In this document: piece after piece, positions 10,628 through 20,224 of the stretch
Position numbering within the stretch: the stretch's first letter is position 1
Layout: each line of letters starts with the position of its first letter
Assembly: GCF_001040945.1 (NCBI RefSeq)
Contig: NZ_CP011930.1
Location: 2,519,704-2,583,703 of the forward strand
From: Herbaspirillum seropedicae
GTDB lineage: Bacteria; Pseudomonadota; Gammaproteobacteria; Burkholderiales; Burkholderiaceae_D
DNA length: 64,000 nt
Reading direction: 5' to 3'
The notes under the pieces: generated by a model
The model's database searches: none
What the model saw: only the letters and a program-made list of their open reading frames with translations
What the model was told of the DNA's origin: nothing
Translations under genes and position numbers: made by a program

Positions 10628-10689
10628 TGTTTCTGAATGCCTTAACAGCAGAGACACGCTCCCGGAAGAGCGCGCCTCATTCAGGCAGA

Positions 10690-11814
10690 TCAGAAGATGT
10701 GACGGATGCCCACGCCGACGGTGGTCAGGCTGTTCTTGCCATTGGCCGAGTTGGTCAACTCGTAGACGGCAGCGTCCTTGGCCTTGTTGTAGTCGATGGT
10801 GGTGTACAGCTGGGTGCGCTTGGACAGGGCATAGTCAGCCCAGCCGACCAGGGTGTAACGCTTGCCGTCGCCGACGTTGCCGGTGCTCACATAAGAGACA
10901 TTCTTGCTGCGGTCATAGTAGAACGCGCCAGTCAGCGTCAGAGCGTTGGTGGCCTTGTAGCTGGAGCCCAGGAAGAAACCATTGTCCTTGCGCTTGACGC
11001 CAGTGCTGCCGTTGTTTGCAGCTCCGGCAGTCGTCCATCCATTGCTGACATCGCCGTCGGCAGCCATCACCGAGCCGGTCAGGCCGCTGTCGTCCTTGAT
11101 GTTGAGCCAGCCGCCGAAGACCTTGGCGACGCCGAAATCATAAGAGGCCGACAAGTTCCAGGTGGTGTGCTTGAGGCTGGAATTAGTGCTGCTCACAGTC
11201 TGTTGGTAACCGCCGCCGAGCGCCAGCGGACCTGCGGTGTAACGCAGGGCGCTGCTGAACTGGCTGCCAGTGCGGACCGAGCCAGCTTTTTCGCCGAAGG
11301 CCCAGCTGGCCGAAGCTGCGACCGGACCGAAATCGCCGTCGTAACGCAGCATGTTGGGGCTACGCACCAAAGAGGCAGCGGCAGGCAGCCAGGAGTTGCT
11401 GGCGTAGTTGCCCACGGTCAGCGGGTCAAAGTGGTCTGCCAGCAGGTCGAACAGAGGGGTGTTCTGGCGACCCACGCGAACCTTGCCAAAGCCGCCTTGC
11501 AGGCCAACCCAGGATTGACGGCCGAACAGCGAGCCGCCTTGTTGCATGGCGCCGGTGTCGCTGCTGAAACCGTTTTCCAGCTGGAACATGGCCTTCAGGC
11601 CACCGCCCAGGTCTTCCGTACCCTTGAAGCCGATGCGGCTGTTGGCGATAGCGCCGTTATCCATGCGCACATTGCTGTTGCCCTGGGCATTGGCGTTGCT
11701 CAGGTAATGGATGCTGGTATCGACGATGCCGTAGATGGTGACGTTGGATTGGGCAAATGCCGCACCGCCGCTGGTCAAGCCAGCTGCCAGCAGCAGCAGG
11801 GAACTCTTCTTCAT
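10690..11814 (-). CDS. Gram-negative trimeric porin (OmpC-like)
   Basis: A 374-residue outer-membrane general porin of the beta-proteobacterial type. The start ATG at 11814 follows AGGAGA at a good distance and gives a classic signal peptide (MKKSSLLLLAAGLTSGGAAFA) cut before QSNVTIYG. The mature chain starts with the conserved first strand and ends in GVGIRHIF, with the terminal Phe needed for BAM-dependent assembly. It has a GFKGTEDLGGGLKAMFQLE strand pair typical of the family. Likely highly expressed, given its strong ribosome-binding site and terminator. Ion preference cannot be deduced. Confidence 0.93.
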   Translation of the reverse strand: MKKSSLLLLAAGLTSGGAAFAQSNVTIYGIVDTSIHYLSNANAQGNSNVRMDNGAIANSRIGFKGTEDLGGGLKAMFQLENGFSSDTGAMQQGGSLFGRQSWVGLQGGFGKVRVGRQNTPLFDLLADHFDPLTVGNYASNSWLPAAASLVRSPNMLRYDGDFGPVAASASWAFGEKAGSVRTGSQFSSALRYTAGPLALGGGYQQTVSSTNSSLKHTTWNLSASYDFGVAKVFGGWLNIKDDSGLTGSVMAADGDVSNGWTTAGAANNGSTGVKRKDNGFFLGSSYKATNALTLTGAFYYDRSKNVSYVSTGNVGDGKRYTLVGWADYALSKRTQLYTTIDYNKAKDAAVYELTNSANGKNSLTTVGVGIRHIF

Positions 11815-12307
11815 AGGTATTTCTCCTGAAACCACGATGTTGTGTTTGTCATGACGCCATGGAGCGACCTTGTGTGCCCCTCCCCGTCACGTCTTATATG
11901 GCTGCACTCCCTTGTTGTTGGATCTGATGGGAAATGCAACCTGTCCCTATTTGGAACAGGGATGAAGAATATCAGAACGACGGTTCGCAAAATGCGCGAT
12001 TTGGTGCAGAGAAATTCTTTTTTTTATAATTATTTATAGAATAAATTCTCAGCGGGAAAAATCAGCCGGTCTATTTTTTATAAAGAAAAATTCTCTCTAT
12101 GGCCTGTGGCGCGGCTTTCCAGCCGCCCGGCGCTGGCGCTCCGAGGCGTCTCGAGGCGGTTTTTGGGCCCTTTTCAGCGATTTTCTTCATCTCCCATCGA
12201 CAGGAAGCGTAGCTAAAATGCAACATGCCCGGCAGGCAGGACCTGGCCGGGCATGGAAGGTGAAGCTTGCAGCAGGGAAGGCGAGGGCCTTCCCTCATGC
12301 CAAGGGC
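11815..12307. other. AT-rich intergenic region upstream of the porin gene
   Basis: A 493-base region with no convincing gene; a 75-codon frame at 12071-12298 lacks support. Its core (about 12005-12100) is much more AT-rich than the surroundings. It carries AAATTCTC twice (12044-12051 and 12088-12095) and its reverse complement start GAGAAATT at 12009-12016. An imperfect stem-loop lies at 11940-11960 (CCTGTCCC/GGAACAGG). The far end (12225-12295) holds two hairpins, ATGCCCGGC/GCCGGGCAT and AGGGAAGGC/GCCTTCCCT, which may end the isomerase transcript. Promoter and regulator sites for the porin are expected here. Confidence 0.5.
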
Positions 12308-13084
12308 TTATTGCACCTTGGCCTTGGCGCGCAGTTGTTCCTGGTAAGCCTGCAGCTTCTTCTGTTGCAGGGCTTCAGCGATCTGCGGCTTGACTTCGTC
12401 CAGGGTCGGGACCTTGGCCGGACGCACGTCTTCCAGCTTGATCACGTGCCAGCCGAACTGGGTCTGCACCGGAGTCGGGGTGACTTCACCCTTCTTCAGG
12501 GCGACCATGGCGTCGGAGAAAGGCTTGACGAACGAGGCCGGGGTTGCCCAGTCCAGGTCGCCGCCATTGGCTGCCGAACCGGTGTCCTTGGACTGCTTGG
12601 CCAGGTCTTCGAACTTGGTGCCAGCCTTGAGCTTGGCGATGATGGCTTCGGCGTCTTCCTTCTTGTCCACCAGGATGTGGCGGGCGTGGTATTCCTTGTC
12701 GCCGGCCTGGGCCTTGAACTTGTCGTATTCAGCCTTGATGTCGGCGTCCGAGACCGGGTTCTTCTTCAGGTAGTCAGCGATCAGGGCGCGGATGACGATG
12801 GACTGGCGGGCCAGTTCCAGCTGGTTCTTGACGTCGGTGCTGTTGGCCAGGCCTTGCTTGTCGGCTTCCTGCATCAGGATTTCGCGGTTGATCAGCTCTT
12901 CCTTGATGGCGCCGCGCAGCTGCGGGCTGTCAGGCTGGCCTTGTGCAGTCATCTGCTTGACCATCAGTTCGGCGCGGGAGGAGGGAATCGCCTTGCCGTT
13001 GACCACGGCCAGGTTCTGAGCGAAGGCCGGGATGGAAGCGATTGCGAACAGCAGCACCAGCAGACGAGCAGGTTTGAATGTCAT
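12308..13084 (-). CDS. Periplasmic parvulin-type peptidyl-prolyl isomerase
   Basis: A 258-residue secreted foldase. The signal peptide is MTFKPARLLVLLFAIASIPAFA, cleaved before QNLAVV. An N-terminal SurA-like helical domain (about residues 25-130) precedes a rotamase domain (about 130-225) with the family motifs ARHILV, GGDLDW and the FGWHVIKLEDVR strand. It resembles PpiC/SurA/PrsA-type chaperones that assist folding of exported proteins, including porins. The porin gene lies next to it on the same strand but is about 490 bases away, so there is no evidence of an operon. Confidence 0.9.
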   Translation of the reverse strand: MTFKPARLLVLLFAIASIPAFAQNLAVVNGKAIPSSRAELMVKQMTAQGQPDSPQLRGAIKEELINREILMQEADKQGLANSTDVKNQLELARQSIVIRALIADYLKKNPVSDADIKAEYDKFKAQAGDKEYHARHILVDKKEDAEAIIAKLKAGTKFEDLAKQSKDTGSAANGGDLDWATPASFVKPFSDAMVALKKGEVTPTPVQTQFGWHVIKLEDVRPAKVPTLDEVKPQIAEALQQKKLQAYQEQLRAKAKVQ

Positions 13085-13175
13085 TGTTGAATCCTAGAAA
13101 AGAAAGGAATGAATCAAAACGGAGAAGAAAAACAGGAGGGGCTTGATAAGCAGGCGTCGGTCTTTGTTCTTGGTC

Positions 13176-13460
13176 TCAGTTCGTTGCCTCTGACGGCGAG
13201 AGCGCCACTATGGCCAGCGCGTGGATCTCCTGCTGCATCAGGTCGGACAGGCAATCATACACCAGCCGATGGCGGTTCAACCGATTTTTGCCCTCGAACA
13301 AGTCGGAAACCAGGCGGATCCTGTAATGTCCTCCGCCAGAGGCTGCACCGGCATGACCGGCATGCTGGGCAGACTCATCCTCGACCAGACAGACCTGCGG
13401 CGAGAAAGTTGCAGTCAGGCGCTCGGTAATGCGTTGCACCCGGGTATCCGCAGCGCTCAT
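13176..13460 (-). CDS. bolA: BolA family protein
   Basis: A 94-residue BolA/IbaG-type protein. The core ([53 protein letters not shown]) matches the BolA fold, including the conserved RHR region and the His that helps coordinate Fe-S clusters with monothiol glutaredoxins. In E. coli BolA is linked to stationary-phase shape control and iron homeostasis. It overlaps the yciB stop by four bases (ATGA), so the two are translationally coupled. Confidence 0.92.
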   Translation of the reverse strand: MSAADTRVQRITERLTATFSPQVCLVEDESAQHAGHAGAASGGGHYRIRLVSDLFEGKNRLNRHRLVYDCLSDLMQQEIHALAIVALSPSEATN

Positions 13461-14077
13461 TGCTCATCCTTCATGTACTTGGACAGGAACAGGCTCTGGC
13501 CGATGATGAAGGCGAACATCAGCCCCATGCTGCCGAACATCTTGAAGTTGACCCAGGTGTCGAGCGGGTAGTTGAAGGCGATGTAGAGATTGAGCACGCC
13601 CATGACCGCAAAGAAGACGATCCAGGCCAGATTCAGACGTGGCCAGACCGGTTCGGGCAGGCTGACCTGCTTTTCCATCATCACGCGGATCAGGTTCTTC
13701 TTCATGAACAGCTGCGACACCAGCAGGGCCAGGCCGAAGGCCCAGTAGAGAATGGTGGGCTTCCACTTGATGAAGGTGTCATCACGGAAATAGATGGTGG
13801 CGCCGCCAAAGACCACGATGATGGCCAGCGAGACCCACAACATCGCGTCGACCTTGCGCCGGCGCAACAGCAGCCAGGCGATCTGGCCCAGCGAAGCAAC
13901 GATGGCTACCGCCGTGGAGAGCAGGATAGGCGCTTGCGCAGCCGTGACGGCGCCGGCCGACATGGCCCCGCCCAGGTATTGCATGACCAGGTCCTGGGCG
14001 GCCGAGGGATGGCCCTCGGCCCATTTGAAGACGCCGAAAAACAGGATGACGGGGAACAGGTCGAACAGGAACTTCAT
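13457..14077 (-). CDS. yciB: Inner-membrane septation protein A (YciB/IspZ)
   Basis: A 206-residue protein with about five to six membrane segments, starting with the conserved [14 protein letters not shown] segment and containing [18 protein letters not shown] and the [16 protein letters not shown] motif. This family is implicated in intracellular septation and cell-envelope homeostasis. The coding region precedes bolA and shares four bases with it, forming a yciB-bolA operon. Confidence 0.95.
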   Translation of the reverse strand: MKFLFDLFPVILFFGVFKWAEGHPSAAQDLVMQYLGGAMSAGAVTAAQAPILLSTAVAIVASLGQIAWLLLRRRKVDAMLWVSLAIIVVFGGATIYFRDDTFIKWKPTILYWAFGLALLVSQLFMKKNLIRVMMEKQVSLPEPVWPRLNLAWIVFFAVMGVLNLYIAFNYPLDTWVNFKMFGSMGLMFAFIIGQSLFLSKYMKDEQ

Positions 14078-14125
14078 CGGTTGGGCTTCTTCAGTGAGTC
14101 AATAAAAATAGTGCGGAGGGTCGGC

Positions 14126-14521
14126 TCACGCCGGGTCGAAACGCAGCGAAGCCGAATTGATGCAGTAGCGCAGTCCGGTCGGCGGCGGGCCGTCGGGGAA
14201 GACGTGGCCCAGGTGGGCGTCGCAGACGTTGCAGATGATCTCGGTGCGAATCATGCCATAACTGCGGTCCACTTTCTCGCGTACGTTGGCCGGGTCGATG
14301 GGTTCGAAGTAGCTGGGCCAGCCGCAGCCGGAATCGAACTTGGCGTCCGAGGTGAAGAGCGGGGTGTCGCAGCACACGCAGGTGTAGGTGCCGGCCTCGT
14401 GGTGGTCCCAGTAGCGGCCGGTGAAGGCGCGCTCGGTGGCGGCTTCGCGGGTGACCTGGTATTCCAGCGGGTCCAGTTGTTCGCGCCACTGGGCTTCGGT
14501 CTTTTCTACGCGTTTGGTCAT
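14126..14521 (-). CDS. msrB: Peptide methionine (R)-S-oxide reductase
   Basis: A 131-residue MsrB that reduces methionine-R-sulfoxide in proteins. Two zinc-binding Cys-x-x-Cys pairs (CVCC near residue 48 and CNVC near 97) and the catalytic [13 protein letters not shown] motif are present. The [13 protein letters not shown] motif holds a further conserved Cys and Trp for substrate binding. It has no signal peptide, so it is cytoplasmic. It is encoded downstream of selO on the same strand, with 46 bases between. Both act in redox-stress contexts, so co-expression is plausible. Confidence 0.96.
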   Translation of the reverse strand: MTKRVEKTEAQWREQLDPLEYQVTREAATERAFTGRYWDHHEAGTYTCVCCDTPLFTSDAKFDSGCGWPSYFEPIDPANVREKVDRSYGMIRTEIICNVCDAHLGHVFPDGPPPTGLRYCINSASLRFDPA

Positions 14522-14567
14522 GCTTGGCTCCTTGTTGATGAGGGCAATGTGGGGCGATGTGGGCGGC

Positions 14568-16055
14568 TCAGGAAGAACAGCTCACTTCCAGATGGCTGGC
14601 CCAGTCGGGCGGCAGGTCGGCGTACTTGTCGTGTTCGGGCTGCTCATCGAAGGGGTGGCGCAGGATGGACTGCAGGCGCGCCACCTCGCTGAAATCCTTC
14701 TGTTGCGCGCGCTCGATGGCGACCTGGGCGAGGTAATTGCGTAGCACGTATTTGGGGTTGACCGCATGCATTGCAAGCCGGCGCGCCTGGTCGTCGCTGT
14801 CTTCGGCGCGCAGGCGGGCGCGGTATTGCGTGGCCCAGGCGTCGAAGGCGGGGCGGTCCAGGATGAGGTCGCGCAGGCCTTCGTCATGGGCGGCATTGCC
14901 GATCTGCAAGTCGCCCAGGCGACGGAAGAACAGCGTGAAATCGACGTGGTTGGCCTGCAGGATGGCAAACATGGCCTCGATCAGTTGCTCGTCCTCAGGC
15001 TGGCGCGTGCGCAGGCCGAGCTTGGCCCGCAACAGGGCCTCGTGCTGCGCCTGGAAGATGGCTTCGTAATCGGCCAGCGCGGCCTCGGTCTCTTCCACCG
15101 TGCCGATCAGCGGCAGCATGGCCTGGCCCAGCGCAAAGCAGTTCCACTGGCCGATGCGCGGCTGCATCTGGTAGCTGTAGCGGCCCTGGCTGTCGGTGTG
15201 GTTGCAGATGTGGCGCGCATCGAAGGCTTCCATGAAGCCGAAGGGGCCGTAGTCCAGCGTCAGGCCCAGGATGGACATGTTGTCCGTATTCATCACCCCA
15301 TGCATGAAGCCCACCGCCTGCCATTGCGCCATCAGCGTGGCGGTGCGGCGGGTGACTTCCTTGAGCAGGGCGGCATAGGGGTTGCCTGCCTGCAGCAGTT
15401 CGGGATAGAACTGTTCCAGCACCGTATCGGCCAGCAGCTTCAGGTCGTCGAAGCGCTGGTTGTAGTACCAGTGTTCGAAGGAGCCGAAGCGGATGAAGCT
15501 GGGCGCCATGCGGGTGACCACGGCGGCGGTCTCGGCAGTCTCGCGCAGCACGCGCTGGTCCGAGCCGATCACGGTCAGCGCCCGGGTGGTGGGGATGCCG
15601 AGGGCGGCCATGGCTTCCGAGCAGAGGAATTCACGGATCGAGGAGCGCAGCACGGCGCGGCCATCGCCCATGCGCGAATAGGGGGTCGGGCCTGCGCCCT
15701 TGAGCTGCAGCTCGATGCGGCCTGCACCATCGGCGGCGGGCAGGTCGCCCAGCGTGATGGCGCGGCCATCGCCCAGCTGGCCGGCCCAGACGCCGAACTG
15801 GTGGCCCGAATACACCGCCGAAAGCGGTGTGGAGCCCGGCGCGATGCGGTTGCCGGCAAAGATATCGAGGAAATCGCCATCATCGGCCTGCGGGCGCGGC
15901 AAGGCAATGCTGGCGGCGGCGTCTTCGCTGAAGCCGACCAGATAGGGCGCGGGCAGGGGCGTAGGTTGCAGCCGGGTATGGAAAGCCGGGGGCAGCTCGG
16001 CAAAGCGGTTGCCGAACGGGGGCAGCGGATAGGGACGAGGGGAGGGAAGAGTCAT
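14568..16055 (-). CDS. selO: SelO/YdiU protein adenylyltransferase
   Basis: A 495-residue pseudokinase-fold enzyme. SelO proteins bind ATP in a flipped orientation and transfer AMP to Ser, Thr or Tyr of target proteins. Visible family motifs are [39 protein letters not shown], the [13 protein letters not shown] catalytic loop and the metal-binding [11 protein letters not shown]. Bacterial forms usually lack the C-terminal selenocysteine of animal SelO; this one ends in EVSCSS, so Cys is near the end. The start ATG at 16055 yields the usual N terminus. It likely shares a transcript with msrB. Confidence 0.94.
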   Translation of the reverse strand: MTLPSPRPYPLPPFGNRFAELPPAFHTRLQPTPLPAPYLVGFSEDAAASIALPRPQADDGDFLDIFAGNRIAPGSTPLSAVYSGHQFGVWAGQLGDGRAITLGDLPAADGAGRIELQLKGAGPTPYSRMGDGRAVLRSSIREFLCSEAMAALGIPTTRALTVIGSDQRVLRETAETAAVVTRMAPSFIRFGSFEHWYYNQRFDDLKLLADTVLEQFYPELLQAGNPYAALLKEVTRRTATLMAQWQAVGFMHGVMNTDNMSILGLTLDYGPFGFMEAFDARHICNHTDSQGRYSYQMQPRIGQWNCFALGQAMLPLIGTVEETEAALADYEAIFQAQHEALLRAKLGLRTRQPEDEQLIEAMFAILQANHVDFTLFFRRLGDLQIGNAAHDEGLRDLILDRPAFDAWATQYRARLRAEDSDDQARRLAMHAVNPKYVLRNYLAQVAIERAQQKDFSEVARLQSILRHPFDEQPEHDKYADLPPDWASHLEVSCSS

Positions 16056-16183
16056 GGGCAGCCAGTGGAGCCCGAAGCCGGGCGCAATGCGCTATTTTGA
16101 CAGAGAAGCGCGAATCCCATAGGATCGCTCCACTTTTCATCCCGGCCGCCTCTGGCCGGACTTCTCGCGGCAAGGCTGGCAAT

Positions 16184-17119
16184 TTGGAATTCGCGCTGAT
16201 CACCTTCCTCAATGGCCTGGGCTACGGCTTCCTGCTGTTCCTGCTGTCATCGGGCCTGACGCTCATCTACAGCATGATGGGCGTGCCCAACTTCGCCCAT
16301 GCCAGTTTCTACATGCTGGGGGCCTATGTCGCCTATGCGATTGCCGGTGTACTGGGCTTCTGGCCGGCGCTGCTGATCGCGCCGCTGGTGGTGGGCGTGG
16401 CCGGCGCGCTGGTGGAGCATTACGGCCTGCGCATCGTGCATCGCTATGGCCATGTGCCGGAGCTGCTCTTCACCTTTGGGCTGTCCTATCTGGTGGTGGA
16501 GCTGGTGCAACTGGTCTGGGGCCGCTCACCGGTGCCTTACCGCATCCCGCCTGCACTGGATGGCACGCTCTTCACGCTCTATACGACGGCCTTCCCGGTC
16601 TATCGCGGCTTCATGCTGCTGGTGGCGGCCTTGATGCTGCTGGCCCTGTGGCTGCTGCTGCGGCATACCCGCATCGGCCTGGTGATCCAGGCGGCGCTGA
16701 CCCATCCGCAGATGGTCGAGGCGCTTGGCCACAACGTACCACGCGTGTTCATGCTGGTCTTTGGCGGCGGCTGCGCGTTGGCGGCGCTGGCTGGCGTGAT
16801 CGGCGGCAATGCCTTCGTCACCGAGCCGGGCATGGCCGCCGCCGTGGGCAGCATCATCTTCGTGGTGGTGGTGGTAGGCGGCCTGGGTTCGCTGGCCGGG
16901 GCCTTCATCACTTCGCTCTTGATCGGCATGATGCAGACCTTCGCGGTGGCGCTGGATGTCTCGCTGGCCAGCCTTGGCCTGAGTGTGGCCCCGGACAGCG
17001 CGCTGGCGCCGCTGCTGCGCCTGACGCTGGCCCAGGTCGCGCCGGTGCTGCCCTACCTGTTGCTGGTGGTGATGCTGATTGTGCGGCCCAAGGGGCTCAT
17101 GGGCCAGCGGGAGGGATGA
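16184..17119 (+). CDS. livH: Branched-chain amino acid-type ABC permease, LivH family
   Basis: A roughly 311-residue LivH-type permease of the hydrophobic amino acid importer family. I place the start at TTG 16184, preceded by AAGG, because the conserved N terminus (EFALITFLNGLGYGFLLFL) begins there; the in-frame ATG at 16097 adds an unconserved leader. About eight membrane segments are visible, plus the motif GVPNFAHASFYMLGAYVAY and the coupling region near GHNVPRVFMLVFG. It overlaps the next permease gene by four bases (ATGA). The substrate (branched-chain amino acids or related compounds) is inferred from family. Confidence 0.88.
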   Translation: MEFALITFLNGLGYGFLLFLLSSGLTLIYSMMGVPNFAHASFYMLGAYVAYAIAGVLGFWPALLIAPLVVGVAGALVEHYGLRIVHRYGHVPELLFTFGLSYLVVELVQLVWGRSPVPYRIPPALDGTLFTLYTTAFPVYRGFMLLVAALMLLALWLLLRHTRIGLVIQAALTHPQMVEALGHNVPRVFMLVFGGGCALAALAGVIGGNAFVTEPGMAAAVGSIIFVVVVVGGLGSLAGAFITSLLIGMMQTFAVALDVSLASLGLSVAPDSALAPLLRLTLAQVAPVLPYLLLVVMLIVRPKGLMGQREG

Positions 17120-18330
17120 GGATGAAGCGTCTCCTGCTGCCCTGGCTGGGCTTTGCGCTGGTGCTGCTGGCCGCACCGCTGGTCTTCCCGCAGAGTGCGG
17201 CCTTGTCGCTGCTCTCGCAGATGGGGACGATGGTCTTGCTCTGCCTGTCCTACAACATGCTGCTGGGCGAGGGCGGCATGCTCTCCTTTGGGCATGCCGT
17301 CTATTCGGGCCTGGGCGCCTTCGGGGCCATCCACTTGATGAACCGCATGGCTGAGGGCGCGCTGGCCTTTCCCATGACCCTGGTGCCGCTGGCCGGCGGG
17401 CTCACCGGCGCGCTGTGCGGCGTGCTGCTGGGCTACCTGACCACGCGCCGGGCCGGGACCACCTTCGCCATGATCACGCTGGGGCTGGTGGAGCTGGTGT
17501 CGGCCTGCGTGCTGATGTTTCCCGAGGTGTTCGGCGGTGAGGGCGGCATTTCCGGCAACCGCGTCATCGGCGAGCCGGTGCTGGGCATCAGCTATGGGCC
17601 GCAGATCCAGGTCTATTACCTCATTGCCGGCTGGCTGCTGGTGTGCGCCATCGCCATCTGGGCGCTGCGCGCTACGCCACTGGGCCGCATCCTCAATGCC
17701 GTGCGCGACAACCCCGAACGCGCCGCCTTCATCGGCTACGATCCGCAGCGGGTGCGCTACCTGGCGCTGATCCTCTCGGCCTTCTTCGCCGGGGTCTCGG
17801 GCGGGCTGTCGGCCATCAATTTCGAGATCGTCAGCGCCGAGTACGTGGGCGCGCTGCGCTCGGGCGCGATCCTGCTCTTTACCTTCATCGGCGGCAGCGC
17901 CTACTTCTATGGCCCCATCGTCGGGGGCGTGGTGGGCGTGCTGTTCTCGTCCTGGCTGTCGGCTTATACGCAAGCCTGGCAGTTCTACCTGGGCGCCTTC
18001 TTCATCCTCATCGTCATGACCGCCCCGGGCGGGCTGGCCAGCCTGATCGACCAGGGCTGGCGCATCCTGCGCAGCGGCGCATTCGACACCCGCATGGCCG
18101 TGCGCGCCACCGCCTGGCTGGCGGCGGCGCTGCCGGTGCTGGCCGGGCTGGTGCTGGCCACCGAAATGGCCTACCAGGCCAGCCTGGGCAGCCTGGCCGA
18201 GGCGCCCCTGCGCTGGTGGGGCTGGACTGTCGATGTGCATGCGCCGCTACCCTGGATGACCGCCTTGCTGCTGATGTCGGGCGGCGTGGCGGCGCTGTGC
18301 TGCTGGCGGCGCCAGGGAGGGCGGTCATGA
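17116..18330 (+). CDS. livM: Branched-chain amino acid-type ABC permease, LivM family, extended
   Basis: A 404-residue LivM-type permease. The conserved core occupies residues 1-320, with LSYNMLLGEGGMLSFGHAVYSG and the EAA-like coupling region NAVRDNPERAAFIGYDPQRVRY. The C terminus carries about 80 extra residues with two further hydrophobic segments (about 320-345 and 375-395), longer than many LivM proteins. The start ATG at 17116 overlaps the livH stop; a second ATG at 17122 is also possible. It overlaps livG by four bases. Confidence 0.88.
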   Translation: MRMKRLLLPWLGFALVLLAAPLVFPQSAALSLLSQMGTMVLLCLSYNMLLGEGGMLSFGHAVYSGLGAFGAIHLMNRMAEGALAFPMTLVPLAGGLTGALCGVLLGYLTTRRAGTTFAMITLGLVELVSACVLMFPEVFGGEGGISGNRVIGEPVLGISYGPQIQVYYLIAGWLLVCAIAIWALRATPLGRILNAVRDNPERAAFIGYDPQRVRYLALILSAFFAGVSGGLSAINFEIVSAEYVGALRSGAILLFTFIGGSAYFYGPIVGGVVGVLFSSWLSAYTQAWQFYLGAFFILIVMTAPGGLASLIDQGWRILRSGAFDTRMAVRATAWLAAALPVLAGLVLATEMAYQASLGSLAEAPLRWWGWTVDVHAPLPWMTALLLMSGGVAALCCWRRQGGRS

Positions 18331-19077
18331 TTGCGGCAGTCGCCCTGTCGCTGCAAGGCCTGCACAAGGCCTTCGACGGCAGCCCCATCCTGCGCGGCGT
18401 GGATCTGGAGTTGCGGGCGGGCGAGCGCTGCGCGCTGATCGGCCCCAATGGCGCCGGCAAGTCCAGTCTCTTCCATCTGGTCTCGGGGCGCTATCGCGCC
18501 GATGCCGGACGGATCACGCTGCATGGGGTGGACATCACGCGCCAGTCGCCGCAGCAGATCAACCGCCTGGGGCTGGCGCGCAGCTTCCAGATCACTAGCC
18601 TGTTCCCGCGCCTGTCGGCCTTCGAGAATGTGCGCTGCGCGCTGTTGTGGACGCTGGGCTATCGCTATGCCTTCTGGCGTCGCATGGGTGGTTCGCATGA
18701 GGCCAGCGCGCGTGCGCTGACGGTATTGCAGCAGGTCGGGCTGGCCGCCCGCGCCGATGTGGCCGCCGGTGAGCTGAGCTATGCCGAGCAGCGCGCCCTG
18801 GAACTGGCCGTCACCATCGCCGCCGACGCCTCGGTGATCCTGCTCGATGAGCCCACGGCGGGCATGAGCCGGGCCGAGAGTGCGGCCATGGTGGCGCTGA
18901 TCCGCGAGGTCACCATGGGCAAGACCTTGCTGATGGTGGAGCACGACATGCAAGTCGTCTTCGACCTGGCCGACCGCATCGCGGTCATGGACAATGGCCG
19001 GGTGATCGCCTGCGACACGGCCCCACGCATCCGTGCCAATGAAGACGTGCAAGCCCTCTATCTGGATCGTCGTCGCC

Positions 19078-19085
<8 letters not shown>
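18327..19085 (+). CDS. livG: ABC ATPase, LivG family, with altered signature motif
   Basis: A 252-residue LivG-type nucleotide-binding subunit. Walker A (GPNGAGKSSLF), Walker B (VILLDEPTAG) and the H-loop (MVEHDM) are intact. The ABC signature reads LSYAEQR, with Ala153 where LivG proteins normally have Gly (E. coli LivG has LAYGDQR). In the assembled dimer this signature faces the Walker A of LivF, which is itself unusual (see that entry). Start ATG 18327 overlaps livM by four bases, and the 3' end overlaps livF by eight bases. Confidence 0.9.
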
Positions 19086-19794
<709 letters not shown>

Positions 19795-19885
19795 GGGGCA
19801 ATCGAAGGGTTTTTCTCACGCGCTGGCGATGGCGTCCACCCGCAGCGGCGCGCCAGAATCCAGCTTTCATTCCTGCGAGCTTGCC

Positions 19886-20170
19886 ATGCTGACCTGGCTC
19901 ATCCTGATCTGTCTGGCCGTCCTGGCCTGCTACGCCGCTGACCGCGCCTGGCAGCGCTACGTGGAACGCGACGACCTGCCGCTGCACGATCCCGAAGGCT
20001 ATCTGGAGATGATGGCGCGGATGGTGGAACTCTGCCACGGCGATCGCGCCCGCGTGGATGCCTTGATCGCGCAGCAGCGCCAGCGTATGGGACCACAGGC
20101 GGCCCACGCCGAAGTGGTGCGGCAGGCCATGCAGGCCTTGCTGGACCCGCAGTCCGGCGCGCACCCATGA
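19886..20170 (+). CDS. Small membrane-anchored protein of unknown function
   Basis: A 94-residue protein, not recognised. One N-terminal membrane segment (MLTWLILICLAVLACYA) is followed by a charged cytoplasmic-type domain with a predicted helical stretch (GYLEMMARMVELCHGD, then DALIAQQRQRMG). The start at ATG 19886 puts the hydrophobic segment first; an upstream in-frame ATG at 19829 adds a polar leader. It lies 91 bases after livF on the same strand and is convergent with the MFS gene. Confidence 0.6.
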   Translation: MLTWLILICLAVLACYAADRAWQRYVERDDLPLHDPEGYLEMMARMVELCHGDRARVDALIAQQRQRMGPQAAHAEVVRQAMQALLDPQSGAHP

Positions 20171-20198
20171 AAAAACGGCGGCCCCGTGGCGCCGCCGT
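20171..20198 (-). terminator. Intrinsic terminator of the MFS transporter gene
   Basis: ACGGCGGC (20175-20182) and GCCGCCGT (20191-20198) form an 8-bp GC stem. On the minus strand it is followed by a T-run, so it ends transcripts of the MFS gene. On the plus strand there is no T-run. Confidence 0.8.
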
Positions 20199-20224
20199 CC
20201 TTCCTGCCTCATGACGCTATTGGG

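Noticed and set aside
12071..12298. A 75-codon minus-strand frame upstream of the porin gene
   Set aside because: It spans the AT-rich control region and two hairpins, with no ribosome-binding site and no plausible fold.
16648..18330. A 560-residue LivM version starting inside livH
   Set aside because: The leader is an out-of-frame reading of livH; the ATG at 17116 begins the first membrane segment and overlaps the livH stop as ATGA.
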